The notes under the pieces: generated by a model
What the model was told of the DNA's origin: nothing
Seen by the model: the letters and a program-made list of their open reading frames with translations, nothing else
Databases searched by the model: none
Program-made: the position numbers and the translations under genes
Shown: piece by piece, positions 1 through 6,608 of the stretch
Layout of the letters: each line of letters starts with the position of its first letter
Numbering within the stretch: position 1 is the first letter of the stretch
DNA from: Gammaproteobacteria bacterium
Lineage (GTDB): Bacteria; Pseudomonadota; Gammaproteobacteria; Chromatiales; Chromatiaceae
Length of the DNA stretch: 6,608 nucleotides
Reading direction: 5' to 3'
Assembly: GCA_030594925.1 (NCBI GenBank)
Contig: JAUVEG010000078.1
Location: 1 to 6,608 of the forward strand

Positions 1-739
1 CATCACCCTGATGCTGTGCAATACGATTGACAATCGCACTGCCTACGATCACGGCATCGGCCAGTTTTCCCATCGCCGCAGCTGTTGCTGCATCCTTGAT
101 TCCAAAGCCGACGCCGATTGGCAATTGCGTGATCCCCCTGATTTCGGTTACCTTTTGTGCAACAGAATCGAGATCGAGATGCCCTGCCCCCGTTATCCCT
201 TTCAGGGATACATAATAGACGTAACCACGCGAGGCGTCACAAATTTTCTGTATGCGGCTGCGGTCGCTCGTCGGCGCAATCAAAAAAACAGGATCGATCC
301 GATGCGCATAGAGTAGAGGAAGAATCTCCTCACCCTCTTCCGGTGGAAGGTCAACGATCAGGATGCCGTCAACACCGGCCTCGCCTGCCTCAGCAGCAAA
401 GGCTGCGTAGCCCATCACCTCGACCGGATTGAGATATCCCATCAAAAGCACAGGGGTCACTGCATCACGCCGGCGGAATTCAGCAACCATCTGCAACACA
501 TCCCTGAGGCTGACATTGTGCTCGAGCGCTCGCTCTGCAGCCTTCTGAATCACCGGCCCATCCGCCATAGGATCAGAGAAGGGGATGCCCAGTTCAATCA
601 GATCGGCGCCTGATTCCACCAGCGCATGCATCAATGGCACTGTCAATGCCGGCTCGAAATCACCGGCAGTGATAAAGGGAATCAATGCAACACGCTGCCT
701 CTCTTTGAGTTTGGCAAAACAGGATTGAATACGGCTCAT
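1..739 (-). CDS. trpA: Tryptophan synthase alpha chain (3' end cut by window edge)
   Basis: TrpA cleaves indole-3-glycerol phosphate to indole and glyceraldehyde 3-phosphate in the cytoplasm and passes the indole to TrpB through the tunnel of the alpha2-beta2 complex. The frame is open from the ATG at 739 to the left edge, giving 246 residues. The family is usually about 265-275, so some 20-30 C-terminal residues lie outside. The catalytic residues known from the enteric enzyme are present at identical numbering: Glu49 in ELGIPFSD and Asp60 in MADGP. Thr183 of the mobile loop (KGITGAG, 180-186) and the phosphate-binding segments GVGFGI (209-214) and VGSA (232-235) are also visible. The ATG overlaps the trpB stop as ATGA, and a GAGGGG ribosome binding site lies 8 nt upstream inside trpB, so translation is probably coupled to trpB. 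Nothing suggests the gene is broken. The identification is very secure. Confidence 0.98.
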   Translation of the reverse strand, partial: MSRIQSCFAKLKERQRVALIPFITAGDFEPALTVPLMHALVESGADLIELGIPFSDPMADGPVIQKAAERALEHNVSLRDVLQMVAEFRRRDAVTPVLLMGYLNPVEVMGYAAFAAEAGEAGVDGILIVDLPPEEGEEILPLLYAHRIDPVFLIAPTSDRSRIQKICDASRGYVYYVSLKGITGAGHLDLDSVAQKVTEIRGITQLPIGVGFGIKDAATAAAMGKLADAVIVGSAIVNRIAQHQGD

Positions 740-1953
740 AGCTTGATCCCCTCGCGTGCAGCAACAGTGTGCATATCCTTGTCTCCCCGACCGGAGAGAT
801 TCACCAGCAGTCTCTGTTGCGGCTGCATTTGCGGAGCGAGCTTCATGGCGTATGCCAGCGCGTGGCTGGACTCCAACGCCGGAATAATCCCTTCGATACG
901 CGTTAGCGCATGAAATGCCAGCAGCGCCTCATCATCGGTGATGGCAACATAGTTGGCGCGCTGTGTATCTTTCAGCCACGCATGTTCGGGGCCGACGCCG
1001 GGGTAATCGAGTCCGGCCGAGATCGAGTGGGTTTCAATAATCTGTCCATTCTCATCTTCCATCAGATAGGTGCGATTGCCGTGCAGCACACCCGGGCTGC
1101 CCGCGCACAGAGGCGCGGCGTGACGACCGGTATCGATGCCGTCACCAGCGGCCTCAACACCATAAATCGCAACATCGGCATCATTCAGGAAGGGATGAAA
1201 CAATCCGATCGCATTGGAGCCTCCACCAACACAGGCGATGAGTGCATCAGGCAGTTCCCCTGTCATCTCCAGCATCTGCCGGCGTGCTTCGCGCCCGATG
1301 ATGGTCTGAAAATCACGCACCATCGCCGGATAGGGATGCGGACCTGCAACGGTTCCAATAATGTAGAAGGTATCATCGACATTGGTTACCCAGTCGCGCA
1401 TCGCTTCATTCAGGGCATCCTTGAGTGTGCGGGATCCGGATGTTACGGCAACAACCTCGGTGCCAAGCAGACGCATGCGGTAGACATTGGCCTCCTGGCG
1501 GGCGATGTCGACCTCCCCCATATAGACGACGCACTCCAGACCCAGGCGTGCAGCAACGGTTGCTGTTGCAACGCCATGCTGCCCTGCCCCGGTTTCGGCA
1601 ATAATACGACTCTTGCCCATACGACTGGCGAGCAGCGCCTGGCCGATGGTGTTATTCACCTTGTGGGCGCCGGTGTGATTGAGATCCTCACGCTTCAAGT
1701 AGATCTGCGCACCGCCCAGTTCACGACTCCAGCGTTCGGCATGGTAGAGCGGTGACGGCCGTCCGACATAGTTTGCCAGGTCAGCATCCAGTTCGGCGAG
1801 GAAGGTCTCATCCTGCATATAGCGCTCATAGGCAACATTCAGTTCAGAGAGCGCGCCCATCAGAGTCTCAGAGACAAAGATGCCGCCATAAGGGCCAAAA
1901 TGGCCGCGTTGGTCCGGCATCTGATGCCAGTTAGTCGGTTTTTCGATCGCCAA
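736..1953 (-). CDS. trpB: Tryptophan synthase beta chain
   Basis: TrpB is the PLP-dependent subunit that condenses indole with L-serine to give L-tryptophan. It has 405 residues, normal for the family. The PLP lysine is Lys98 in HTGAHKVN, equivalent to Lys87 of Salmonella. The catalytic glutamate is Glu120 in AETGAGQHG, equivalent to Glu109. The phosphate-binding GGGSN lies at 243-247 and the C-terminal LSGRGDKD at about 386-393. The chosen start is TTG at 1953, because a strong GAGGAG lies 6 nt upstream; it overlaps the end of trpF by 23 nt. An in-frame ATG at 1920 (residue 12, MPDQRGHFG) would also leave the whole conserved fold but has no clear ribosome binding site. The gene sits between trpF and trpA, with a 4-nt overlap to trpA, as part of a compact trpFBA unit. 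Function is certain; only the start is open. Confidence 0.98.
   Translation of the reverse strand: MAIEKPTNWHQMPDQRGHFGPYGGIFVSETLMGALSELNVAYERYMQDETFLAELDADLANYVGRPSPLYHAERWSRELGGAQIYLKREDLNHTGAHKVNNTIGQALLASRMGKSRIIAETGAGQHGVATATVAARLGLECVVYMGEVDIARQEANVYRMRLLGTEVVAVTSGSRTLKDALNEAMRDWVTNVDDTFYIIGTVAGPHPYPAMVRDFQTIIGREARRQMLEMTGELPDALIACVGGGSNAIGLFHPFLNDADVAIYGVEAAGDGIDTGRHAAPLCAGSPGVLHGNRTYLMEDENGQIIETHSISAGLDYPGVGPEHAWLKDTQRANYVAITDDEALLAFHALTRIEGIIPALESSHALAYAMKLAPQMQPQQRLLVNLSGRGDKDMHTVAAREGIKL
748..753 (-). promoter_or_regulatory. Ribosome binding site of trpA inside the trpB 3' end
   Basis: The minus strand reads GAGGGG followed by an 8-nt spacer and the trpA ATG at 739. The site lies within the last codons of trpB, next to the ATGA stop/start overlap, which fits translational coupling and roughly equal production of the two subunits. 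Confidence 0.75.
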
Positions 1954-2563
1954 GTTCGACTCCTCGAATCAGTTGTTTAATTGCTTGCGCATCTTTAATG
2001 CCTTTAGCCGCTTCAACACCACCGCTGACATCCACACCCCACGGCTGAACTGCGCAAATGGCATCGGCCACGTTATGCGGGGTTAATCCTCCCGCCAGTA
2101 CAATCTCAGCACAGAGATCGGATGGAATTAGCGACCAGTTAAAACTTTCCCCGGTTCCGCCGGGAACTCCTGCGCGATAGCTGTCCACCAGCAGTCCGCA
2201 GGATTGATGATAAAGCTCCCTCTGTTTGTGCAAATTCACCCCGGGCTTCATGCGAATCGCCTTGATATACGGCTTATCCTGTGCATAGCAAAAATCGGGG
2301 GACTCGTCGCCATGAAACTGAATCAGGTCAATTGGAACCTGACTAACCACCTGCCCTATCTCATCAGCAGACGCATTCACAAAGAGTGCGACTTTGGTGA
2401 CAAACGGCGGCAACATCGAGGCAATTTCAGCCGCCTGGTCGATCTCCACGCACCTGGGACTTTTGGGATAAAAGACAAGTCCAATGGCATCAGCGCCGGC
2501 AGCAGCAGCGGCGACTCCATCCTGAGCCCGGGTGATGCCGCAAATTTTAACGCGTGTTCGCAT
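1931..2563 (-). CDS. trpF: Phosphoribosylanthranilate isomerase
   Basis: TrpF carries out the Amadori rearrangement of N-(5-phosphoribosyl)anthranilate to 1-(o-carboxyphenylamino)-1-deoxyribulose 5-phosphate, the step before indole-glycerol-phosphate synthase (TrpC). It is a single-domain (beta/alpha)8 barrel of 210 residues, the usual length for a monofunctional TrpF; no TrpC domain is fused. The general base is Cys8 in the N-terminal KICGIT motif, and the general acid is Asp127 in LLVDS. The phosphate-binding loops are GGTGESFNW (135-143), LAGGL (156-160) and GVDVSGGVE (176-184). The ATG at 2563 places KICGIT at the family's normal position, although no good Shine-Dalgarno sequence precedes it (CCCTTTCT directly upstream). 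It follows truA after 156 bp and overlaps trpB by 23 nt. It is probably the first gene of a trpFBA transcription unit. Confidence 0.98.
   Translation of the reverse strand: MRTRVKICGITRAQDGVAAAAAGADAIGLVFYPKSPRCVEIDQAAEIASMLPPFVTKVALFVNASADEIGQVVSQVPIDLIQFHGDESPDFCYAQDKPYIKAIRMKPGVNLHKQRELYHQSCGLLVDSYRAGVPGGTGESFNWSLIPSDLCAEIVLAGGLTPHNVADAICAVQPWGVDVSGGVEAAKGIKDAQAIKQLIRGVELGDRKTD
1960..1965 (-). promoter_or_regulatory. Ribosome binding site supporting a TTG start for trpB
   Basis: The minus strand reads GAGGAG, then a 6-nt spacer (TCGAAC), then TTG at 1953. This is close to an ideal Shine-Dalgarno arrangement and lies inside the trpF coding sequence. The alternative ATG at 1920 has no purine-rich stretch at a suitable distance, so this site decides the start. 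Confidence 0.7.
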
Positions 2564-2586
2564 AGAAAGGGATAGTAGTGACAGCC

Positions 2587-2616
2587 ATCATATAAAGAGC
2601 GATATTGTCCTATAAA
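2587..2616 (-). promoter_or_regulatory. Candidate sigma-70 promoter for trpFBA
   Basis: On the minus strand TTTATA (4 of 6 matches to TTGACA) is separated by 18 bp from TATGAT (5 of 6 matches to TATAAT). Transcription would begin about 15-20 nt before the trpF ATG. The site lies between the inverted-repeat element and trpF, where a promoter is expected. The surroundings are AT-rich, so a chance match is quite possible. The short leader leaves no room for a trp leader peptide or attenuator. Confidence 0.35.
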
Positions 2617-2638
2617 TTTACGATCAGGGCTAGGGGGC

Positions 2639-2727
2639 GGTGTTAGGTTTTAGGTTTTAAGTGATCGGAGCAGTGCGCGGAACTTACTACGGGCTTCCTA
2701 AAACCTAACAACTTAAAACCTAACACC
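2639..2727. repeat. Inverted-repeat element with four TTAGGTTTTA copies, overlapping the truA stop
   Basis: The 10-mer TTAGGTTTTA occurs at 2643-2652 and 2650-2659 on the plus strand and at 2699-2708 and 2714-2723 on the minus strand. Perfect complementary arms are 2641-2654 with 2697-2710 (14 bp), 2639-2652 with 2714-2727 (14 bp), and 2650-2662 with 2711-2723 (13 bp). These pairings are alternatives to one another, around a GC-richer centre of about 34 bp. The right arm enters truA and supplies its TAG stop at 2722-2720. No T-run follows the stem on the minus strand, so it is not a typical intrinsic terminator. It looks like a non-coding repeat element (REP- or MITE-like) or a mRNA 3'-end structure; which of these cannot be told from one copy. 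Confidence 0.75.
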
Positions 2728-3484
2728 TTCCTGGTAACTCAAACCTCTCTGGATACTGCACCTTCTCAAAATAGAGCCCGTCGGGAGGAGCCGTGACTCC
2801 ACCCAATCGTCGATCGCGCAACTCCAGCACCTCTTTTGCCCATTCACTGCCGGCCTCGCCTTTACCAATGGCGATCAACACGCCGGCAATATTTCGGACC
2901 ATGTGATGCAGGAATGCATTGGCTTCAACTCTGAGCTCGAGAATCTCGCCTCGCCGTGTTACAGAGATATGATGCAGCGTCCGTACGGGGCTTTTCGCCT
3001 GACAACCCAGTGCGCGATAGGAGCTGAAGTCATGCGTTCCTGCCAGCGCCCGGGCGGCGGTGTGCATCACTTCAGCATCCAGCAGACGATGAATCCAGGT
3101 GGCCCTGCCGTGCTGCAGCGCAGAACGCATCGGGCGATTCAGAATCAGGTAGCGATAGCAGCGCCGTTCGGCGGAAAATCTGGCGTGAAACTCTTCAGGG
3201 ACTCGAGTAGCCCAGAGAACGCTGACATCATCAGGCAGGTTGACATTGACACCTTGCGTCCAGGCTCGCTGCGGACGCTGTGCCTCAGTATCGAAATGTA
3301 TGACCTGCTCCAGCGCATGTACACCGGTATCCGTACGCCCTGCGCAGTGGACGCGAACCGCATGATCGGCAACCGTTGCAATGGCCTGTTCCACCACATG
3401 CTGGACACTCCTGATGCCCTGCTGCTGCATCTGCCAGCCATGAAACCCGCTGCCATTATATTCAATGCCCAGAGCGATACGCAT
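2720..3484 (-). CDS. truA: tRNA pseudouridine(38-40) synthase
   Basis: TruA converts uridines 38, 39 and 40 in the anticodon stem-loop of many tRNAs to pseudouridine. The protein has 254 residues, slightly shorter than the 270-residue E. coli enzyme. The catalytic aspartate is Asp52 in CAGRTDTGVHA (equivalent to Asp60 of E. coli), the active-site tyrosine Tyr110 in RCYRYLIL, and the arginine Arg197 in FLHHMVRN. FHARFSA (99-105) is also typical. The N-terminus MRIALGIEYNG is a normal TruA start, and a weak GGGGA lies 11 nt upstream of the ATG. The gene begins 19 nt after the fimV stop, so the two are probably transcribed together; this pairing is common in Gammaproteobacteria. The stop codon and last residues (GRC) fall inside the inverted-repeat element, so the extreme C-terminus may have been set by that element, without loss of any conserved part. 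Confidence 0.97.
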   Translation of the reverse strand: MRIALGIEYNGSGFHGWQMQQQGIRSVQHVVEQAIATVADHAVRVHCAGRTDTGVHALEQVIHFDTEAQRPQRAWTQGVNVNLPDDVSVLWATRVPEEFHARFSAERRCYRYLILNRPMRSALQHGRATWIHRLLDAEVMHTAARALAGTHDFSSYRALGCQAKSPVRTLHHISVTRRGEILELRVEANAFLHHMVRNIAGVLIAIGKGEAGSEWAKEVLELRDRRLGGVTAPPDGLYFEKVQYPERFELPGRC

Positions 3485-3503
3485 GTGTGGAACAATCCCC
3501 GAT

Positions 3504-6362
3504 TCAGAGATATTTTTTCAGCATTTCCTGTGCAGCCCGCTGTTGCTGCTCACTGCCTTCAGACATGACTTCATCAAGTATACCCTTTGCTCCATCCACG
3601 TCACCCATATCGGCAAAAGCAGCGGCCAGATCAATTTTTGCATCTAACTCAGCACGTTTCAAAGCCGATGGATCAGTATCGAATGAGGTGATGGAGAGTT
3701 CCTCAAACTCTGCAGTCGGCAGCGTATCTTCCTTTGCGAGGGAGAATGCATCACCCTCTCCTTCCTCCTGATCGCTACTCGCTGTAAAAACATCATCAAA
3801 ATCATCGTTGATGTGTGAATCGATGCCGAATGAGTCATCGAGTGTGATGGCCTCTATCTGATGATCAGTTTCATCGCTCTCATCGACAACAAGATCTTCC
3901 TCCAGTTCCAGATCTTCAATAATTTCTGAACTTGGCATTGCACTGATGACAGGGTTATCGAGTATTGTTGCAGTTTCATCCAGAGCAACGGCAGCGTCCG
4001 GAAGCAACGCATCAGACTTTCTATCTTCGAGCACCATCTCAAAAGCATGCAGCGCCTCCTCAAGGTCGGAATCGGAGGGGTTTCCATCCTCAGCCACATC
4101 CTCGGCGCTGCTGTTTTCTGCTGAACCAAAATCGAGATTAATGATCTCTGCTTCAGGATGCTCCCGGCTCACAACATCCGTTGAATCAATGCCGGTTGAA
4201 AGTAAATCAGCATGCATACGTTCGATTTTTTGCCAATCGTCCGGGTCGATATTGAGTCCGCTTGTCTCCAGCCGGTTCATCTCCACTTCAAATGCATGAC
4301 GCTCTTTATCCGTGTGGAGTAACTCCAGCAACTGCATCTGCAACTCCATGCGCCCCGGATCCTCTTCAATTGCCTGCATAAGAACCTCCTGCGCCTGGCG
4401 ATTTTCTCCGTTGCGCATCAGGACTTTTGCAAGTTCCAAAGGATCGAGTGCTAACGGCTCCTCAATCGAGAGAGTCTCAGGAGGCTCGAAGCCTTTCGTG
4501 GGTTGCTGTTTTGGCTGTTGGGCCAGGGTCTCATCCGCATCAGATGACTCTCTGACGCTCTCGACCTCACTCTCTTGAGCAACCCCGCTGCTCTCATCAG
4601 CCCCCCTTACTTCTGGCAGACTCCCGTCAGCCGGGTTTTTATCGTTGTAAGCCAAATCAGGCCGCGTATTTTTTTTGCCGCCACGACGACCAAGCAGAAA
4701 AGAGAGTATTAGTCCTAGAACAGCAACTCCACCCGCACCAAACAGCAGGTTATTGTCAACGCCTTCAATAATTGACGCAGGGCTGATTCCAGGGGTGACG
4801 GCAGCATCCTTGCGCTGATCCTCAGTGGATGGCATGACGCGCTCCTCTCTACTTGCAACACTCTCTGTTTCAGTCTGCAGGCTCCCGGTTTGCTGCTCCT
4901 CTGTTGTTGCCAGTGAAGAGGCGGCATCCTCTGACGGAGCTTCATCGCCCGCTGCAGTTGCAGAGAGTTGATCGGCATCATCCGGAGAGGATTCAACCTC
5001 TTCACTCTTATCAGCTGCCGCTGATGTCTGTTGCTGCTCAGGGTTGTCAGCGGCAAGAGCTTCCTCCTTTATACCAGCAACATCAGCACTCAATGTCTCT
5101 TGATCAGACTCTCCAGCAACTGTTTTTTCTGCGGCATCAGCCAGAAGCAGAAGTTGTTCATCAGTGAGTTCTGTTTGATCAGCATCAGCCTCCGCCCTCT
5201 GCGCATCGATCTGGCGATACAACTTCTGTAATTGAGCCAGTTCACCCTTCATCCGGATCAGTTTGTGCGCTACTTTCAGCTGATTTTCCAACAATGCGAC
5301 ACGTGATCTCAATGTCTTGTTCTCTTTACCTGCAACTGCTTCTGTGGAGAGAGCCGCCCCACCTGATGCGGGATCTCCACTCACTGCGCCCTCGTCGATA
5401 TCATCAGCTGCAGAATCCAGGCGTAACCGCCCGGCGCTCGACTGCGGCGTGACAGTTGCTGCACTCTGCGGCGCTGTCGTCTCTGCTGGTGCAGGTTCGA
5501 CTACCGGCGTAATAACATCAGGAGAGAGACGTTTCGACAATGTGACTGCTTTTCTAGAGCGCAGGGCCTTATCGTGTTGGGCTACCCTCTCATTGGCAGC
5601 TCCCTTTGAGATACCCTGAATGACCTGCGCAGAAGGTATACGCATCATCTGACCTTTTTTCAGAAGATTCATATTACCGCGAATAAATGACTCCGGATTC
5701 TCCTCATGTATAGCAATCATGGTCTGCTGCATGGTTGCATTGGCGGGGCGTGCTTTGGAAGCAACCTGCCATAAACTTGTGCCCGTCATTGTCTGCACAG
5801 CAGAGCCTGCTGCTTTGCCGCCGTCCGGAGAGGCCACCTCTTTCTCACCTTGAGACGGCGCTGGTGACACACTCTGTTTTTGTGGCTGGAGTTCGATATC
5901 ATCAGATTTAACAGGCTGCCTGGCAGTCACACTTGCAGCATCAGCTACATCAATCGCAGCAGCTTTTTTTCCAGAGTAGAGAGGAGGATCAAGCAACAGC
6001 GTAAAATCCTTGATCATCTTGCCATTGGCCCACCTGGCGTCAACAACAAAGCTCAGAAAAGGCTCTGCCACGACCTTGCGGCTGGTCACCCTGATTGCCG
6101 GGCCTTTATTATTGTGGATGATTGAAAAGCTTAAACCTTCAAGTTGCTCACTCCAGTCAACACCGGCATTCTTGAAGTCAGTACGCGAAGCAAGCTTGAT
6201 CTTGAGTGCCGCGAGTTCATCCGCTTTGACTCCTTGCAGATCAATTGTGGCTTTCAGCGGCTGGTTGATAAAGGAGTGAACATGAATTTGGCCCAGCGTC
6301 AATGCCTCGACGCCGCTTGAAAGCATGATTAGTAGTGTTGGAATTGTCAGTCGCTTTAGCAT
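3504..6362 (-). CDS. fimV: FimV/HubP-family polar inner-membrane protein with LysM and TPR-type domains
   Basis: FimV (HubP in Vibrio) is a cell-pole organising protein. In Pseudomonas it helps assemble the type IV pilus secretin and activates the adenylate cyclase CyaB. I chose the ATG at 6362 (952 residues). It opens with a signal peptide (MLKRL, a hydrophobic run, then GVEA before LTLG), and AAGAGA lies 9 nt upstream. An in-frame TTG at 6431 would bury that peptide. Order of parts: FimV N-terminal domain at about 21-127 (LTLGQIHVHS, INQPLKA); linker; degenerate LysM domain at about 190-245 (GTSLWQVA, MNLLKKGQMMRIPS); coiled coil at about 346-392; low-complexity acidic stretch; one membrane helix at about 538-558 followed by RRGGKK; a cytoplasmic TPR-like block at about 638-720; a very acidic tract at 735-900; and the FimV C-terminal motif at about 906-952 (DLAAAFADMGD). 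Family assignment is secure. Function in this organism is inferred, since no pilus genes lie in the window. Confidence 0.95.
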   Translation of the reverse strand: MLKRLTIPTLLIMLSSGVEALTLGQIHVHSFINQPLKATIDLQGVKADELAALKIKLASRTDFKNAGVDWSEQLEGLSFSIIHNNKGPAIRVTSRKVVAEPFLSFVVDARWANGKMIKDFTLLLDPPLYSGKKAAAIDVADAASVTARQPVKSDDIELQPQKQSVSPAPSQGEKEVASPDGGKAAGSAVQTMTGTSLWQVASKARPANATMQQTMIAIHEENPESFIRGNMNLLKKGQMMRIPSAQVIQGISKGAANERVAQHDKALRSRKAVTLSKRLSPDVITPVVEPAPAETTAPQSAATVTPQSSAGRLRLDSAADDIDEGAVSGDPASGGAALSTEAVAGKENKTLRSRVALLENQLKVAHKLIRMKGELAQLQKLYRQIDAQRAEADADQTELTDEQLLLLADAAEKTVAGESDQETLSADVAGIKEEALAADNPEQQQTSAAADKSEEVESSPDDADQLSATAAGDEAPSEDAASSLATTEEQQTGSLQTETESVASREERVMPSTEDQRKDAAVTPGISPASIIEGVDNNLLFGAGGVAVLGLILSFLLGRRGGKKNTRPDLAYNDKNPADGSLPEVRGADESSGVAQESEVESVRESSDADETLAQQPKQQPTKGFEPPETLSIEEPLALDPLELAKVLMRNGENRQAQEVLMQAIEEDPGRMELQMQLLELLHTDKERHAFEVEMNRLETSGLNIDPDDWQKIERMHADLLSTGIDSTDVVSREHPEAEIINLDFGSAENSSAEDVAEDGNPSDSDLEEALHAFEMVLEDRKSDALLPDAAVALDETATILDNPVISAMPSSEIIEDLELEEDLVVDESDETDHQIEAITLDDSFGIDSHINDDFDDVFTASSDQEEGEGDAFSLAKEDTLPTAEFEELSITSFDTDPSALKRAELDAKIDLAAAFADMGDVDGAKGILDEVMSEGSEQQQRAAQEMLKKYL

Positions 6363-6462
6363 GTTGTCAGGTCTCTTTCGTACTACTTGAATAACAGTGT
6401 AAGCTCTCAATAGCCTCGCGCATGTGATCAAGCACCGGGTTATTGAGCAATTACATTAACAT

Positions 6463-6600
6463 TCATATAAGGGATGAGGCATTTATTAAAATACCAATCT
6501 CGCTTGCCTTTTTGTCCGTGCTTTTCGCCGCCACTCTGGTTACATAGTTCACTATGCGCCCGACGTGGCAACAAAAACCACAAACAAAAATTCCGCACAT
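6463..6600 (-). CDS. Doubtful 45-residue open frame across the palindrome
   Basis: On the minus strand an ATG at 6600 opens a 45-residue frame beginning MCGIFVCGFCC and ending INASSLI before TGA at 6465-6463. The frame is also open from 6600 to the window edge, so it could be the tail of a longer gene. It has a hydrophobic, Cys-rich start and a lysine-rich middle (KSTDKK). The imperfect palindrome at 6530-6569 lies within it. I do not recognise the peptide, and no ribosome binding site is visible in the 8 nt left before the edge. A chance frame through a repeat element is the likelier reading. It is listed because it fills most of the gap. Confidence 0.12.
   Translation of the reverse strand: MCGIFVCGFCCHVGRIVNYVTRVAAKSTDKKASEIGILINASSLI
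6530..6569. repeat. Imperfect 40-bp palindrome upstream of fimV
   Basis: All paired segments share one centre, between 6549 and 6550: the core CATAGT/ACTATG (6543-6548 with 6551-6556), GG/CC (6538-6539 with 6560-6561), and outer GCCAC/GTGGC (6530-6534 with 6565-6569). In RNA this would form a long hairpin with internal loops. No T-run follows on either strand, so it is not a standard intrinsic terminator. It could be an intergenic repeat unit or a binding site for a dimeric protein. Confidence 0.6.
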
Positions 6601-6608
6601 CTTGGTAC

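Larger units (their letters stand above)
6363..6608. other. Region upstream of fimV without a recognisable gene
   Basis: This 246-bp stretch is the 5' region of fimV. It holds the weak fimV ribosome binding site (AAAGAGA at 6378-6372), an AT-rich part around 6449-6490, an imperfect palindrome at 6530-6569 and a small open frame at 6463-6600. I found no promoter with both boxes well matched. In many relatives asd lies upstream of fimV, but no Asd C-terminus is visible here. Confidence 0.6.

Noticed and set aside
910..1755. Long plus-strand open frame of 281 codons
   Set aside because: It lies wholly antisense to trpB, whose catalytic motifs are all intact, and its translation shows no recognisable domain. 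It is an antisense shadow of a GC-rich conserved gene.
2641..2662. Telomere-like repeat (TTAGGTTTTAGG)
   Set aside because: Only two overlapping units occur, inside a chromosomal core operon with a matching inverted arm nearby. Nothing suggests a chromosome end.
2639..2727. The inverted repeat as a rho-independent terminator or trp attenuator
   Set aside because: The stems are AT-rich, no T-run follows on the minus strand, and there is no leader peptide with Trp codons. The sequence after it is CCGCCCCCTAG.
2903..3568. Plus-strand open frame of 221 codons opposite truA and the end of fimV
   Set aside because: It is antisense to truA with its intact active site, has no family resemblance, and crosses the fimV-truA junction, as a chance frame would.
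3504..6362. Other plus- and minus-strand frames of 60-120 codons inside fimV
   Set aside because: They are out-of-frame readings of low-complexity Ser/Ala/Glu-rich coding sequence, which rarely contains stops in other frames.
6360..6431. Extending fimV upstream to the TTG at 6431 (975 residues)
   Set aside because: The added 23 residues would place a good signal peptide in the interior, no Shine-Dalgarno precedes the TTG, and the known FimV N-terminus corresponds to the ATG at 6362.

Overview
The window is a stretch of bacterial core chromosome, and every convincing gene lies on the minus strand. Read in the direction of transcription (high to low coordinates) the order is: a non-coding or weakly coding upstream stretch, fimV, truA, trpF, trpB, and trpA, which runs off the left edge. 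The order fimV-truA-trpF is characteristic of Gammaproteobacteria (Pseudomonas also has it), and trpB-trpA directly after trpF is found in several lineages of that class. FimV itself is essentially a gammaproteobacterial family. The base composition is balanced. I cannot name a genus.

Upstream region (6363-6608). This is the leader of fimV. It holds an imperfect 40-bp palindrome and a 45-codon open frame that runs across it. No known gene is recognisable, and I could not identify a convincing fimV promoter. Gene fimV (3504-6362) encodes a secreted-N-terminus, single-membrane-pass protein with a periplasmic FimV/LysM part and an acidic cytoplasmic part that ends in the FimV C-terminal motif. 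Its stop is followed after 19 nt by truA (2720-3484), a tRNA pseudouridine synthase, so the two are probably co-transcribed.

Gap of 156 bp (2564-2719). It contains a conspicuous inverted-repeat element built from four copies of the 10-mer TTAGGTTTTA, two in each orientation. One arm runs into truA and includes its stop codon. A candidate promoter for the trp genes lies between this element and trpF.

Tryptophan block (1-2563). trpF, trpB and trpA overlap head to tail: 23 nt between trpF and trpB, and a 4-nt ATGA between trpB and trpA. Each of trpB and trpA has its ribosome binding site inside the preceding gene. TrpF makes the substrate for indole-glycerol-phosphate synthase (TrpC, not in this window). 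TrpA and TrpB form tryptophan synthase, which finishes the pathway. All catalytic residues that can be checked are present.

This is mostly ordinary core genome. I see no mobile element with coding capacity, CRISPR array, defence system or tRNA/rRNA gene. The points most worth following up are the two intergenic repeat elements and the TTG start of trpB.
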